Assembly: GCA_016719485.1 (NCBI GenBank)
Contig: JADJZB010000020.1
Coordinates: 310,001 to 374,000 of the forward strand
DNA length: 64,000 nucleotides
Direction of reading: 5' to 3'
Origin: Holophagales bacterium
Lineage (GTDB): Bacteria; Acidobacteriota; Thermoanaerobaculia; UBA5066
Below are positions 27,351-37,000 of the stretch, piece after piece. The translations under genes and the position numbers were made by a program. Every line of letters starts with the position of its first letter. Within the stretch, counting starts at the first letter, position 1. Below the pieces are notes generated by a model that had not been told where the DNA came from, did not search any database, and was given only the letters and a program-made list of their open reading frames with translations.

Positions 27351-28754
27351 GTGCGGCGCCTCGTCCGGGCTATCCGCGCGCCTTCCGCCGCGATCGCGGC
27401 GCTCGCCCTCCTCTCGGCCCTCGCCCCGGCGCTGGGCGCGCAGGCGCCCGCGGCCGACGATCCGTGGGCGCGGCTGCCGGCGATCCTCTCGCGCATCGTT
27501 GCGCCCCAGTTTCCCGCGAGGGACTTCGCCGTGACGAAGTTCGGCGCGAAGGGCGACGGGCTGAAAGACGCGTCCGCGGCTTTCCGGAAAGCGATCGAGG
27601 CCTGCCAGAAGGCGGGTGGCGGGCGCGTCGTCGTCCCCGCCGGGACGTTCCTCACGGGTCCGATCCGGCTGCGGAGTCACGTGAACCTCCACCTCGAAAA
27701 GGGGGCCGTCGTCCGCTTCCTGACCGACTCGGCGCTCTACCTGCCGCCCGTCCTCACGCGCTGGGAGGGGATCGAGCTGATGGGCTACTCGCCCCTCGTC
27801 TACGCCCTGGAGGAAGAGTCGATTGCCGTGACGGGCGAGGGGACGCTCGACGGAGGCGCAGGCCCGGAACACTGGTGGCCCTGGAAAGGGAAGGGGCCCG
27901 AGAGCCAGAAGGCCGACCGGGACCGCCTCCTCCGGATGGCGGAGGACGGCGTTCCGGTTTCCGAGCGCGTCTTCGGCGAGGGCAGCCGCCTCCGGCCCCC
28001 CTTCATCGAGCCGTACCGCTGCCGCAACGTCCTGATCGAGGGCGTCACGATCACGAACGCCCCGTTCTGGGTGATCCACCCGGTCCTCTCGCAGAACGTC
28101 ACCGTGCGGAACGTCAAGGTCGTCTCGCACGGCCCGAACAACGACGGCTGCGACCCCGAGTCCTCGTCGGACGTCCTCATCGAGGACTCGCTCTTCGACA
28201 CCGGGGACGACTGCATCGCGCTGAAGTCGGGGCGCAACGCCGACGGGCGGCGCCTGGCGACCCCGGTGGAGCGCGTCGTCGTGCGGCGGTGCACGATGAA
28301 GGCGGGGCACGGCGGCGTGACGATCGGGAGCGAGATCAGCGGCGGGGCGCGCGACGTCTTCGTCGAAACGTGCGAGATGTCGAGCCCGGACCTCGAACGA
28401 GGGCTTCGGATCAAGACGAACGCGATGCGCGGCGGCATCGTCGAGAACGTCTTCGTGAGGGACGTGACGATCGGCGAGGTCGGCAACGCGATCGACATCG
28501 ACATGCTCTACGAGGAAGGGGCGAACGGGACGTTCCCGCCCACGGTCCGCAACGTCCGCGTCGAACGGATGACGGTGGGGAAGGCGGTCCACGCCCTCTT
28601 CCTCAGGGCGCTCGACGGGGCACCCCTCCGCGGGATCGCCGTCTCCGACAGCGCCTTCGGCAGCGTCGCGAAAGGGAACCGGATCGAGGGGACCGTCGAC
28701 CTCGACCTGCGCAACGTGACGCTCCGCCCCAGCCCGGCGTCGCCTCGAAAGTAG
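27351..28754 (+). CDS. Polygalacturonase, glycoside hydrolase family 28
   Basis: A 467-residue secreted beta-helix enzyme hydrolysing polygalacturonan. A signal peptide (AALALLSALAPALGAQ) is followed by the N-terminal DFAVTKFGAKGDG typical of GH28. Catalytic motifs are all visible: NNDGCDPE (Asp265), TGDDCIALKSG (Asp286/287), AGHGG (His320) and RIK (353-355). The start is a GTG at 27351, two bases after the kduI stop. It may be exo-acting, like other enzymes clustered with kdu genes, but this is not decided by sequence. A palindromic repeat follows its stop. Confidence 0.92.
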   Translation: MRRLVRAIRAPSAAIAALALLSALAPALGAQAPAADDPWARLPAILSRIVAPQFPARDFAVTKFGAKGDGLKDASAAFRKAIEACQKAGGGRVVVPAGTFLTGPIRLRSHVNLHLEKGAVVRFLTDSALYLPPVLTRWEGIELMGYSPLVYALEEESIAVTGEGTLDGGAGPEHWWPWKGKGPESQKADRDRLLRMAEDGVPVSERVFGEGSRLRPPFIEPYRCRNVLIEGVTITNAPFWVIHPVLSQNVTVRNVKVVSHGPNNDGCDPESSSDVLIEDSLFDTGDDCIALKSGRNADGRRLATPVERVVVRRCTMKAGHGGVTIGSEISGGARDVFVETCEMSSPDLERGLRIKTNAMRGGIVENVFVRDVTIGEVGNAIDIDMLYEEGANGTFPPTVRNVRVERMTVGKAVHALFLRALDGAPLRGIAVSDSAFGSVAKGNRIEGTVDLDLRNVTLRPSPASPRK

Positions 28755-28767
28755 GGCGGATCGCCTG

Positions 28768-28828
28768 GGGGTCTGGTCTACGCTCTACACTCTGCGGGCC
28801 GCAGAGTGTAGAACGTAGACCAGACCCC
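28768..28828. repeat. Palindromic repeat, copy 1 (left flank of lipid/signalling block)
   Basis: Two 30-nt arms (28768-28797 and 28799-28828) pair with one mismatch around a single central base. The outer end GGGGTC-(A/T)-GGTCTAC and inner CTACACTCT-x-CGG are shared with the repeat at 32656-32719. It resembles REP-type palindromes that RAYT transposases mobilise; no transposase is nearby. Confidence 0.85.
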
Positions 28829-28871
28829 GTTAATGGGCTGGCGAGATTCCGCGTACGATAGGAACGCAGCG

Positions 28872-30833
28872 ATGCGCGTGAAGGTCCTCCTCCTCCCGGC
28901 GCTCCTGCTCTTCGGCGTCGGTGGTCCGGCCCGCGCGCAGGAACCGAAGCCCGTCCGGGTCCGCGCCTCGCAGGTTGCCGATTCCGAGGGGCTCGTCCTC
29001 CGATTCGCCTGGCGATACGCGCCCGGGGACGCTGCGGGGCGGGAGGCCCCGGGCCACGACGACTCCACCTGGCAGGTCGTCCTCCCGACGCTCTCGGACG
29101 GGGCGCCGCCGGGCTGGCCCGGCATCGGTTGGTTTCGGCGCCACCTGCTGGTCGAGCCCGCGCTCCAGGGCTCGGCCCTCGCCCTCCGGCTCGAGACGCC
29201 CGGGGCCGCGGAGGTCTTCCTCGACGGGCGGCTCGTCCTGAGCGCCGGGCGCGGCCAGTCCCCTCCCGAGCTCCCTTCGCCGCGCCGCGAGTCGAGCCTC
29301 GTGACGCTTCCCGGTCGGCACCACGTGCTCGCGGTCCGCTACGTCTTTCCGGTCGGTGTACCCGCATCGGGGGACGGGATCGGCTTCCAGCTCTCGCTCG
29401 CCGTGCCCGGCCGGGATCCTGCCGCAGGGGTGGAACCCGGCTGGTTGAACGGCCTCAGGGGAGCGATCGTGGCGCTCCCCGCGTTCCTCGCGTTCCTCCA
29501 TCTCGCCCTCTACGCGTTCGATCGCCGTGCGCGAGAGAACCTCTTCTACGCGATCGAGATGGCCGCCTTCGCGCTCGTCGTGCTGCGCGAGTACCGAGAG
29601 AAGCTCCTCGCGACCATGGCGCAGCGCGAGACGCTCGATGCCCTCATCCAGGGGATCCCCGTCCTCGCCATCCTCTTCGGCCTGCTCACCTACTACGCGG
29701 TCCGGACGATGCCGTACCCGCGCACGTGGCGACTCTTCGCGGGGTCCGGCCTGTTCCTTCTCGTCGCCTCGTATGTCCTGCCGCCCATCGCGGGATACGC
29801 CTGGATCCCCTTCTTCGCCGCCGTCGTGGTGGAGGTCCTGCGGATCGAAGGGAGCGGGCGGACGATCGACCGCCGGGGAGCCGGCATCTTCCTGGCGAGC
29901 TTCGCCGTTCTCCTGCTCACGATCGTCCTGCAGGTCCTGATCGTCGTCGGCGTCCTGGAGTCGGTCGCCGGCACCCGTGCCGTCTACGCTTTCGGCATCG
30001 TGGCGTCCGCGGTCGGGATGTCGCTCTACCTCGCACGCTCGTTCGGCGAGGCGCGCGTCGTCGCGGCGGAGAGCGAGCGGAAGGGCCGCGAGCTCGAACG
30101 CGCGCGGGAGCTGCAGCTCTCGATGCTCCCCCGGGTCCTCCCGAGGGTCGCCGGCCTCGACGTCGCCGCGGCGACGCACACGGCAGCCGAGGTGGGTGGC
30201 GACTTCTACGACCTGCGCTCCGAGGGCGACGGGTCGATCCTCGTGGCGTTCGGCGACGCGACAGGGCACGGCCTCGCTCCGGGGATCCTCGTCACCGTGG
30301 CGAAAGCGCTCTTCACCGCGATGCCGGCCGGCAGAACGCTCCCCGAGCTGCTCGCGGAGTGCGGCCGCGTCCTCTCCGCGATGAGCCTCCAGCGGCTGAA
30401 GATGTGCCTCGCCCTCGCGCGCGTCTCGCCGTGCGACGTCGCATTCGCTTCGGCGGCGATGCCCCCGCTTCTCGTTCACCGCGCGGGGACGGGTGCGGTC
30501 GAGGAGCTCGGCGCCGGCGGGCTCCCGTTGGGGGGCCGGCTGGCCGGGCGCTACGAGGAAAGGCGGACGTCGCTCGGGCCCGGCGACACGCTCCTCTTCG
30601 CGAGCGACGGCCTCGCCGAGCTGCGGTCCGCGGACGGCGGAGAGCTGGGCTACGACGGGGCTGCGAGGGCCTTCTCTGAGGCGGCTTCCGGCGCGAACGC
30701 GCACGACGTCGTCGACGCCCTCGGAGCGGCGCTTGCGCGTGCCCGGGCCCTGCGGCCGCTCGAAGACGACGTCACGTTCGTCGTCGTGCGGGTCACGCAC
30801 GGGTCCGCCCATCCGACGCACCCTGCGCGCTGA
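28872..30833 (+). CDS. Membrane-bound SpoIIE-type PP2C serine phosphatase with extracytoplasmic sensor region
   Basis: A 653-residue signalling protein. A signal peptide (LLLPALLLFGVGGPARAQ) leads a periplasmic jelly-roll-like region (about 25-190: DDSTWQVVLPT, GIGWFRRHLLV, AAEVFLDGRLV), then about seven transmembrane helices (200-395), a short coiled linker (ESERKGRELERARELQ) and a SpoIIE phosphatase domain (about 420-650). That domain carries EVGGDFYDL, FGDATGHG and a C-terminal DDVTFVVVRV metal site. The layout resembles 7TMR-DISM receptors. I chose the ATG at 28872; an upstream ATG lies at the edge of the palindrome. The partner anti-sigma or anti-anti-sigma proteins are not in the window. 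Confidence 0.85.
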   Translation: MRVKVLLLPALLLFGVGGPARAQEPKPVRVRASQVADSEGLVLRFAWRYAPGDAAGREAPGHDDSTWQVVLPTLSDGAPPGWPGIGWFRRHLLVEPALQGSALALRLETPGAAEVFLDGRLVLSAGRGQSPPELPSPRRESSLVTLPGRHHVLAVRYVFPVGVPASGDGIGFQLSLAVPGRDPAAGVEPGWLNGLRGAIVALPAFLAFLHLALYAFDRRARENLFYAIEMAAFALVVLREYREKLLATMAQRETLDALIQGIPVLAILFGLLTYYAVRTMPYPRTWRLFAGSGLFLLVASYVLPPIAGYAWIPFFAAVVVEVLRIEGSGRTIDRRGAGIFLASFAVLLLTIVLQVLIVVGVLESVAGTRAVYAFGIVASAVGMSLYLARSFGEARVVAAESERKGRELERARELQLSMLPRVLPRVAGLDVAAATHTAAEVGGDFYDLRSEGDGSILVAFGDATGHGLAPGILVTVAKALFTAMPAGRTLPELLAECGRVLSAMSLQRLKMCLALARVSPCDVAFASAAMPPLLVHRAGTGAVEELGAGGLPLGGRLAGRYEERRTSLGPGDTLLFASDGLAELRSADGGELGYDGAARAFSEAASGANAHDVVDALGAALARARALRPLEDDVTFVVVRVTHGSAHPTHPAR

Positions 30834-30889
30834 GCGTACGCTTCCCGGCGTCCGGGCCTCAGCCCGGCCGCAGAAGAGGTGAGTAAGAG

Positions 30890-31576
30890 ATGACGGAGAA
30901 CTCCGGCAACGGTTCCCGGAAGCCGGCGACCCGGAAGAACACGCCGGTGGCACGCGCGTGGCGCGAGGCCTGGAGCAACCCGGGCTTTCGGCTCCGCCTC
31001 GCGCTCACGCTGCCGGCTCTCGTCGGCGTTCTCGCTCTCCTCACCCGGTTCCTCGAGGTCGTCGAGGCGCGGCCGGGCGTGACGCTCCCGGATCCCGTTC
31101 TGGCCGTGCTCGCGCCACGAGACCTGACGTGGCTGACCTTCGGCCTGATCTACGCCGGTCTCGTCATCGGCGTCGTTCGGCTCTCCACTCAGCCCCGCGG
31201 GCTCGTGCTGGCGCTCCAGGCCTACGCCGTCATGGTGCTGCTGCGCATCGCCGCCATGTATGTCACCCCGCTGGATCCGCCGCCCGGGATGATCCCGCTG
31301 AACGACCCCCTGGTGCGCCTCTTCGGGCCGGGGAAGCTCCTGACGAAGGACCTGTTCTTCTCGGGCCACACCTCCACCCTCTTCCTGCTGGGGCTCGCGG
31401 TATCGGGCTGGCGCTCCAGGGCCTTCTTCCTGTCCTCTGCGGCGGCCGTGGCCGCGTGCGTCCTCTGGCAGCACGTCCACTACACGATCGACGTTCTCGC
31501 AGCCCCGTTCTTCGCATACGCCAGCTGGCGGGTCGCGGTGCTTCTCGACAGGAACGCCGGCAGCGACGGGGCCTGA
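30890..31576 (+). CDS. PAP2-type membrane protein resembling sphingomyelin synthases
   Basis: A 228-residue membrane protein with about six hydrophobic segments. The active-site layout matches the C-terminal PAP2 family of sphingomyelin/ceramide-phospho-transferases: FFSGHTSTL (His160) and HVHYTIDVLAAPF (His197, Asp201), equal to the His-His-Asp triad of those enzymes. It would transfer or remove a phospho-head group at a ceramide-like or diacylglycerol lipid. It converges on a sphingolipid-desaturase-like gene 14 nt away, which supports a sphingolipid link. A generic lipid phosphatase is the alternative. Confidence 0.75.
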   Translation: MTENSGNGSRKPATRKNTPVARAWREAWSNPGFRLRLALTLPALVGVLALLTRFLEVVEARPGVTLPDPVLAVLAPRDLTWLTFGLIYAGLVIGVVRLSTQPRGLVLALQAYAVMVLLRIAAMYVTPLDPPPGMIPLNDPLVRLFGPGKLLTKDLFFSGHTSTLFLLGLAVSGWRSRAFFLSSAAAVAACVLWQHVHYTIDVLAAPFFAYASWRVAVLLDRNAGSDGA

Positions 31577-31590
31577 AGAGTCGGGAGGGT

Positions 31591-32610
31591 CTACGGGGCG
31601 GCAGGGAGCGCCGCGACGCTCACGCCGCCCCTCTCCGCGCGGACCACCCGCGACCAGAGCGAGAGGTTCGGGTCGAAGAGGAACCGAAGGAGCAGCAGCG
31701 TCCAGGAGCGGTGCCAGAAGAGGGTGTCGTACGCCTCCGGCGCCGCCTTCCGGACGGCGGGGAGACGGCTCCACGGCACCGACGGGAAGTCGTGGTGCTC
31801 GTTGTGGTACCCGACGTTCAGCGCGGGAATGTTCAGGATGCCGTAGTAGCTCGTCGTCTCCTGGTCCCCGTTGACGAGGTAGTGCTCCTGAATCCACCGG
31901 GCGCCGAGGGGATGGAGCCCTACGGAGAAGAAGAACGCCGCGCCCAGGAAGAGGAGCGCCTTCGGCCCGAGGAGCATCAGCACGAGGACGTCGAAGGCGA
32001 CCTGCGCGGCGATGTTGACGAAGACCCAGCCGTCGAAGAGGCGGATCTCTTTCAGCCGCGGCGGCCGCGACACCTGGAAGATCGGGAAGAGGAACAGCCA
32101 GATCGCCTTCCCCACGAACGACCGGCCGACGAGGCGCGCCTCCCAGAGGTTCGGGAGGTCCGCGTCGAGCTCGTAGACGCCCTGGAAGGCGTGGTGCTTC
32201 AGGTGGTACTTCTGGAACGAGAGCGCGCTCGGGAGGAGGTGAGGGAGGTTCGCCACGATGGCGATCACCCGGTTCCAGGTGCTGCTCCGGAAGACGAGGT
32301 TGTGCGCGCACTCGTGAATGAGGACCCACAGCGTATGGCTCACGAAGGCGCCGCCGGCGAACGCGGCGACGAGCACGACCCATATGGCCGCGTCCCTGAG
32401 GAGCCACGCGGCGCCGACCTGGACGCCGACGAGGAGGAGCACGAGGAGCGCGCTCCACGGGTTCCGACCGACCAGCTCGCGAATGGCGGGGTGCCGCTTG
32501 AGGATCTCCCTGGCCCGTCCGGCGTGGGGCTCGCGGGCTGTCGAATACGAGAAGTCGTCCCTGCGGGGACCGGCGGAACCAGAGACCGATGTGTCGGCGA
32601 CGCTCGTCAT
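31591..32610 (-). CDS. Fatty-acid desaturase resembling sphingolipid delta-4 desaturase (DEGS1-like)
   Basis: A 339-residue membrane di-iron desaturase. The N-terminus (DDFSYSTAREPHAGRAREIL, about 18-37) matches the short domain that heads eukaryotic dihydroceramide delta-4 desaturases. The three histidine boxes are HECAH (99-103), HLKHH (136-140) and HNEHH (269-273), the last within NVGYHNEHHDFP, a near-diagnostic DES1 stretch. Four or more transmembrane segments surround them. It would introduce a double bond into a sphingoid-base or acyl chain. A non-sphingolipid acyl desaturase cannot be excluded. It is flanked upstream by the second palindrome. Confidence 0.82.
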   Translation of the reverse strand: MTSVADTSVSGSAGPRRDDFSYSTAREPHAGRAREILKRHPAIRELVGRNPWSALLVLLLVGVQVGAAWLLRDAAIWVVLVAAFAGGAFVSHTLWVLIHECAHNLVFRSSTWNRVIAIVANLPHLLPSALSFQKYHLKHHAFQGVYELDADLPNLWEARLVGRSFVGKAIWLFLFPIFQVSRPPRLKEIRLFDGWVFVNIAAQVAFDVLVLMLLGPKALLFLGAAFFFSVGLHPLGARWIQEHYLVNGDQETTSYYGILNIPALNVGYHNEHHDFPSVPWSRLPAVRKAAPEAYDTLFWHRSWTLLLLRFLFDPNLSLWSRVVRAERGGVSVAALPAAP

Positions 32611-32655
32611 GGCAAGCCCTCTCCGCGCATTGTCGTCCGAAGAGGGTGCGAAGAC

Positions 32656-32719
32656 GGGGTCAGGTCTACCTTCTACACTCTACGGGCCACCGTAGAGTGT
32701 AGAAGGTAGACCTGACCCC
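32656..32719. repeat. Palindromic repeat, copy 2 (right flank of lipid/signalling block)
   Basis: Two perfectly complementary 30-nt arms (32656-32685 and 32690-32719) with a GCCA loop. It is closely related to the palindrome at 28768. It lies between the desaturase start and the stop of the Gfo/Idh/MocA gene and could also fold as a strong hairpin in either transcript. Confidence 0.88.
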
Positions 32720-32723
32720 CCCT

Positions 32724-34076
32724 CTAAGCGAGTCCTGCGGCGGGGGCGAGGTCGGCGATCTTCACGGGCTTTCCCGTCTCCGAGCTCGTGCGGGCCGCGA
32801 TCCCGGTGAGGCACGACATGGCGCCGGCGCGCGAGTCGGGGACGTGGAGGTGGTCCGGGACGGGGGCGGTCCCGAAGACCGCGTCGAGGAGGCGCGGGTC
32901 TCCCCCCGAGTGGCCGCCGGGGAGCTTCTGGAGCGTGATCCGCTCCACGTCCTTCGCGAAGTTCCGCGCGACGAGGATCTCGGTCTCGTACGGCACCTCC
33001 CACGGCTGCCGCTCGTAGTCGCGAACCTCGATGCGGCCCTTTTCGCAGTTGAAGGCGACGCGGAACCCCTCGAACGGCATGAAGGCGTTCAGGGAGTAGG
33101 ACATCGTCGTGCCGTTCGAGTACGAGATGACGGCCTGCATCGTGTCCCAGGTGTCGCAGTCCTCGCGGAAGACGCAGCCGTCGCGGAGGTAGCCGTCGGC
33201 GCCGGCCGGGCCGGCGTAGAGGGCCATCAGGCGCGGGTTCGCCGTCATGTCGAAGAAGAACTCGCACGACGCCTTGTGCGGGCAGGTCCGGCAGTGGGTG
33301 TGCCGCTGCGCGCCGTTCTTCCCGTATCGGCGGAGGTTGGAGAAGGCCGAGACCTCGACCGGATCGGCCCCGAGCCACCAGTTCACGAGGTCGAAGTGGT
33401 GCGACGCCTTGTGGAGCCAGAGGCTGCCGCCCTGAGACTTCAGCCGGTGCCAGCGGCGGAAGTAGTCGGCCCCGTGGAAGACGTCGAGGTACCAGGAGAA
33501 GTCGATCGACGTGACCTTCCCGAGGCCCGAGGTGCGCAGCAGCGACCAGATCTTCTCGAGCTTGGGCGAGTAGCGGTAGTTGAAGGCCATGGCGACCTTC
33601 CGCCGGTTCGTCCGCTCGGCGTCGAGGATCGCCTTGCACTGCGAGAGGCCCGTGACCATCGGCTTCTCGGTGACGACGTCGACGCCGCGGTCGAGGGCCC
33701 TCGCGATGACCGCCGAGTGGGTCGCGTCGACCGTGCAGACGGCGATCCGGTCGACCTTGACGGCGTCGAGCATCCGGTCGAGGTCGGCGTAGACGGGCGC
33801 CTTCGTCCCCATCAGGGTGTTCGCGGCCTCGGCGCGCTGCGGGTTGACGTCGCAGAGGGCGACGAGGTCGAGCGTGTCGCCGTGGCGCTTCAGGGCCTCG
33901 GCACCCCACATGCCGCTGCCGCGGTGCCCCGTGCCGACGATTGCGTAGCGGGTTCGGCGCGCCGGTTCGGCGGCAGCGCGGGCGGGGATCGCGGCCGCAG
34001 CGGCCGCGGCGCCGGCGGCGTAGAGGAACTCGCGGCGGGAAGGGGAGCCGGCCGGGGTGGGGGTTTCGTCCGTCAT
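32724..34076 (-). CDS. Tat-exported Gfo/Idh/MocA-family oxidoreductase
   Basis: A 450-residue protein. A twin-arginine signal (SRREFLYAAG, residues 13-22, then an Ala-rich stretch) predicts export in folded form with bound NAD(P). The Rossmann motif is IVGTGHRGSGMWG and the family EKP motif is TEKPMV. A His/Cys-rich patch (HTHCRTCPHKASCEF, with three Cys) in the C-terminal half may bind metal. It could be a sugar-acid oxidoreductase or a GH109-like NAD-dependent glycosidase acting in the periplasm. The ATG overlaps the stop of the pectinase fusion gene (ATGA), tying it to pectin breakdown. Confidence 0.82.
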   Translation of the reverse strand: MTDETPTPAGSPSRREFLYAAGAAAAAAAIPARAAAEPARRTRYAIVGTGHRGSGMWGAEALKRHGDTLDLVALCDVNPQRAEAANTLMGTKAPVYADLDRMLDAVKVDRIAVCTVDATHSAVIARALDRGVDVVTEKPMVTGLSQCKAILDAERTNRRKVAMAFNYRYSPKLEKIWSLLRTSGLGKVTSIDFSWYLDVFHGADYFRRWHRLKSQGGSLWLHKASHHFDLVNWWLGADPVEVSAFSNLRRYGKNGAQRHTHCRTCPHKASCEFFFDMTANPRLMALYAGPAGADGYLRDGCVFREDCDTWDTMQAVISYSNGTTMSYSLNAFMPFEGFRVAFNCEKGRIEVRDYERQPWEVPYETEILVARNFAKDVERITLQKLPGGHSGGDPRLLDAVFGTAPVPDHLHVPDSRAGAMSCLTGIAARTSSETGKPVKIADLAPAAGLA

Positions 34077-37000
34077 CGTGGAGCCTCCATGGCGTGCTTC
34101 GCCTTCCAGGCGGGGTAGTCCTTCGCGAGGAGGGCGGCCGGTGCGTCGACGTACCAGGCGTAGCCGGTCCGCCGTTCGTGCTCGATCTCGGCGAGGCTCC
34201 ACCGGACGACGCCGTCCCGTCCGCAGAAGAGCGGCCTGTTCGTCCCGATCTCGTAGAAGCGGGCCCAGACGGGAGGAGCGGCAGGATCCGGCGTTGCGAC
34301 GACGTCGACGCCGCCTGGGTGCGACGTCGCGCCCCGGCGCTCGACGCGAAGGCCATCGATGCGCACGGAGCGAAGCCAGGCGACGGCGGCGTCGACGGCG
34401 GCGACGACGTCCCGGGACGGGGCGGGAAGGCTCATCAGGAACCGGACGATCCCGACGCTCTCGGCCGACGCGAGGGCGACGGGCTCGAACGTGCGCGCCG
34501 GACGCGGGGCGAGGGTCTCTGCGTCGTGCTGGGCGCCCCAGGCCGTGCGATTCCCACGCGTGACGATCTGCGAGGCGAGGATCGCGGAGGTGCCCTTCTC
34601 GACTGCACGGGCGGCCCGTGCGCGGCGGTCGCCATCGACGAACGCGAACGGCTCACGGCCCTGGGCGACGTCGAGGAGGAGGGCGAGGACCCCGGCCATT
34701 GCGCCGTCGTTGAACGTGAGATGCCGTGAGTAGTCGCTGCGCAGAGGGAAGAACTGAGGCCACCCGCCGTTCGGATACTGCGCGGCGAGGAGGAAGTCGA
34801 TCCCGTCGAACGCCCCCTTCCGGAAGCGCTCGTCCCGCGCGGCGGCGAAGAGACGGGCGAGGAAACGGACCTGGGTGTACGTCGCCCCGTTGTCGATCGT
34901 CGTGTCCGCGCCCGCCCGGTGACGCAGGAGCGCCTCCCGTTCGCGAGGCGAGAGAGCCCGGGTCATCTCGACGTTCTTCGGCCAGCCGCCGTTCGAGCGC
35001 TGGAAGAGGAGAAGGCTCTCTCCGATCCGCGCCGCCTCGGCCGTCGAGAACCAGGCCGTGGGCCGCTCGAGGAGCGGAAGGAGCGAGCGGACACCGGAGA
35101 TGCCCCTGTCCTTTCCCTCCGCGGCCCCGTCGGGAATCGAGTCGCCGGCCTCCTGCGACGGCCTGCCGGCAACAGGGGTCGAATCCGCTCCCGCGGCAGG
35201 TGCGCCGGCCGGATGGAACGCGACGGCCAGGTCGGGGATCACCCGGCCGAGCTCCTCGGCGACGAGGCCGCCGAACACGGCGCTCCCCTGCGCGGAGAGG
35301 TGCGTCCGGTCGAGGGTGCCGTCCTCCTTCGGGACGCCGAGCGCGGCGACCTCCGCCGGGCTCATCGCGTCGACCGCCTCGATGGAGAGCCGGTGGAGGT
35401 CCAGGAGCGGGACACGCCCCTCGAGAGCGACGGCGCGGACGGCGTCGGCGTAGAAGCCGAGGTCCGACCGGACACAGCCCGCCTCGTCGACGTATCGCCG
35501 CGTGAGCGGCGTCAGGAGGACAGGGCGCGCTCCGGCGGCCCGAGCCTCGTCGACCATCCGGGTCAGGTTCTTGCGGTAGGTCGTGAACGCGTCCGTCTCC
35601 CTCTCGGGCCCCTTTCCGGGTGCATCGTTGTGGCCGAACTGGACCAGGACGACGTCGGGCCCTTCGGCGAGGACCTTCTCCCAGTGACCCTCCTCGACGA
35701 AGCTCTTCGTGCTCCGCCCGCCGCGGGCGTGATTCGCGCACGTGGCACCGGCGCCCAGCAGGGAGGCGAATCCGGTTCCCCAGCCCTGTCGCTCGGTAAC
35801 GGTGGAGTCGCCCGCGAGGGCGATCCGGAACGGGCGAGCGCTGGTGGTGAAGACCCACGTCTCGCCGCGGACCCTTCCCTCGGGCCCGATCGCGTCGACG
35901 CGCCACGCGTAGCGCGTACCGGCGGCGAGCGGGCCGGCCTTCCAGCCCGTCGTCCCCGCGTCGAGCCGCACCGCTCGCGGCGGTTCGCTCCCCGGGCCGA
36001 AGAAGAGCTCGTATGCCGTCGCCCCGCGTGCCGCGACCCAACGGAGCATCGTGCCGAAGAGCGGGACATCCTTCGCTCCGTCGTGCGGCCGCGGGACTGC
36101 GGCGAACGGGAGGACCGCGGGCATCGTGCCCTCCGGGTCCCACTGCCCGCAGAAGGTCCACTCCGGCGTGAGCTCGGCCGGAGTCGGAGAGAAGTCGGCG
36201 TCCTGCAGGTTGTCGGCGAACCAGGGGCGATCGCCGTCGTCTCCGCGGCAGCCGTGGAAGAAGGCCCGTGGCTCCCACGCATACGACTCGGGCGCGGAGG
36301 GCTGGTAGACGGGCAGGTCGGCCATCGCTCCCGAGAAGGCGCAGTCGAGGAGGTAGAACTGCCCGTCGCGATTGTTGCGCCCGAGCGGAAACCCGGGATC
36401 GCCGTCGAAGCGCGAGGCGCGGACGACGAAGCGGTGGTCGCGGTCCTTGCTCCCGTCGTGCCAGATCGCGGCGGTCAGGTTGTGCGCGACGAATCGGCTG
36501 TTCGTGACGAAGCTCGATCCGCGCGGGCAGACGAAGTCGACCCAACCCTCGAAGGTGCAGTACGCGTGGTAGGTCATCCCCGTGAAGGCGTTCCAGAGGC
36601 TCACCGTGTCGCCGCCGTCCGCGAGGACGTTCGCGTGGAGCAGGACGATACGCGTCGCGTTCCCGCCCGACCGGATCGCGAACTGATGGTCGTGGTCGCC
36701 GTGACGTGACCCGAAGTCGTTTCGGATCGTCAGGTTCGCGAGGATCAGGTCGGTCACGTCGTCGCCGACGTTCACGACGGCGGCCCCCCAGTCGTCCGGG
36801 TGCGTCGCGCGCCACTCGCGGCGGAGCTGGGCGAACTCGATCCGCGTCGCCTCGCGGTCCTCCCCGACGATCGCGACCCGGCTCTTCCTCACGAAGAGCT
36901 TCTCGCGGTAGACGCCCTTCCTCACGAGGACGACGCGAGTACGGATGGCCGAGGCGGGAAGGGCGTCGAGAGCGCCCTGGACGGTCGTGAAGTCGCCGCT

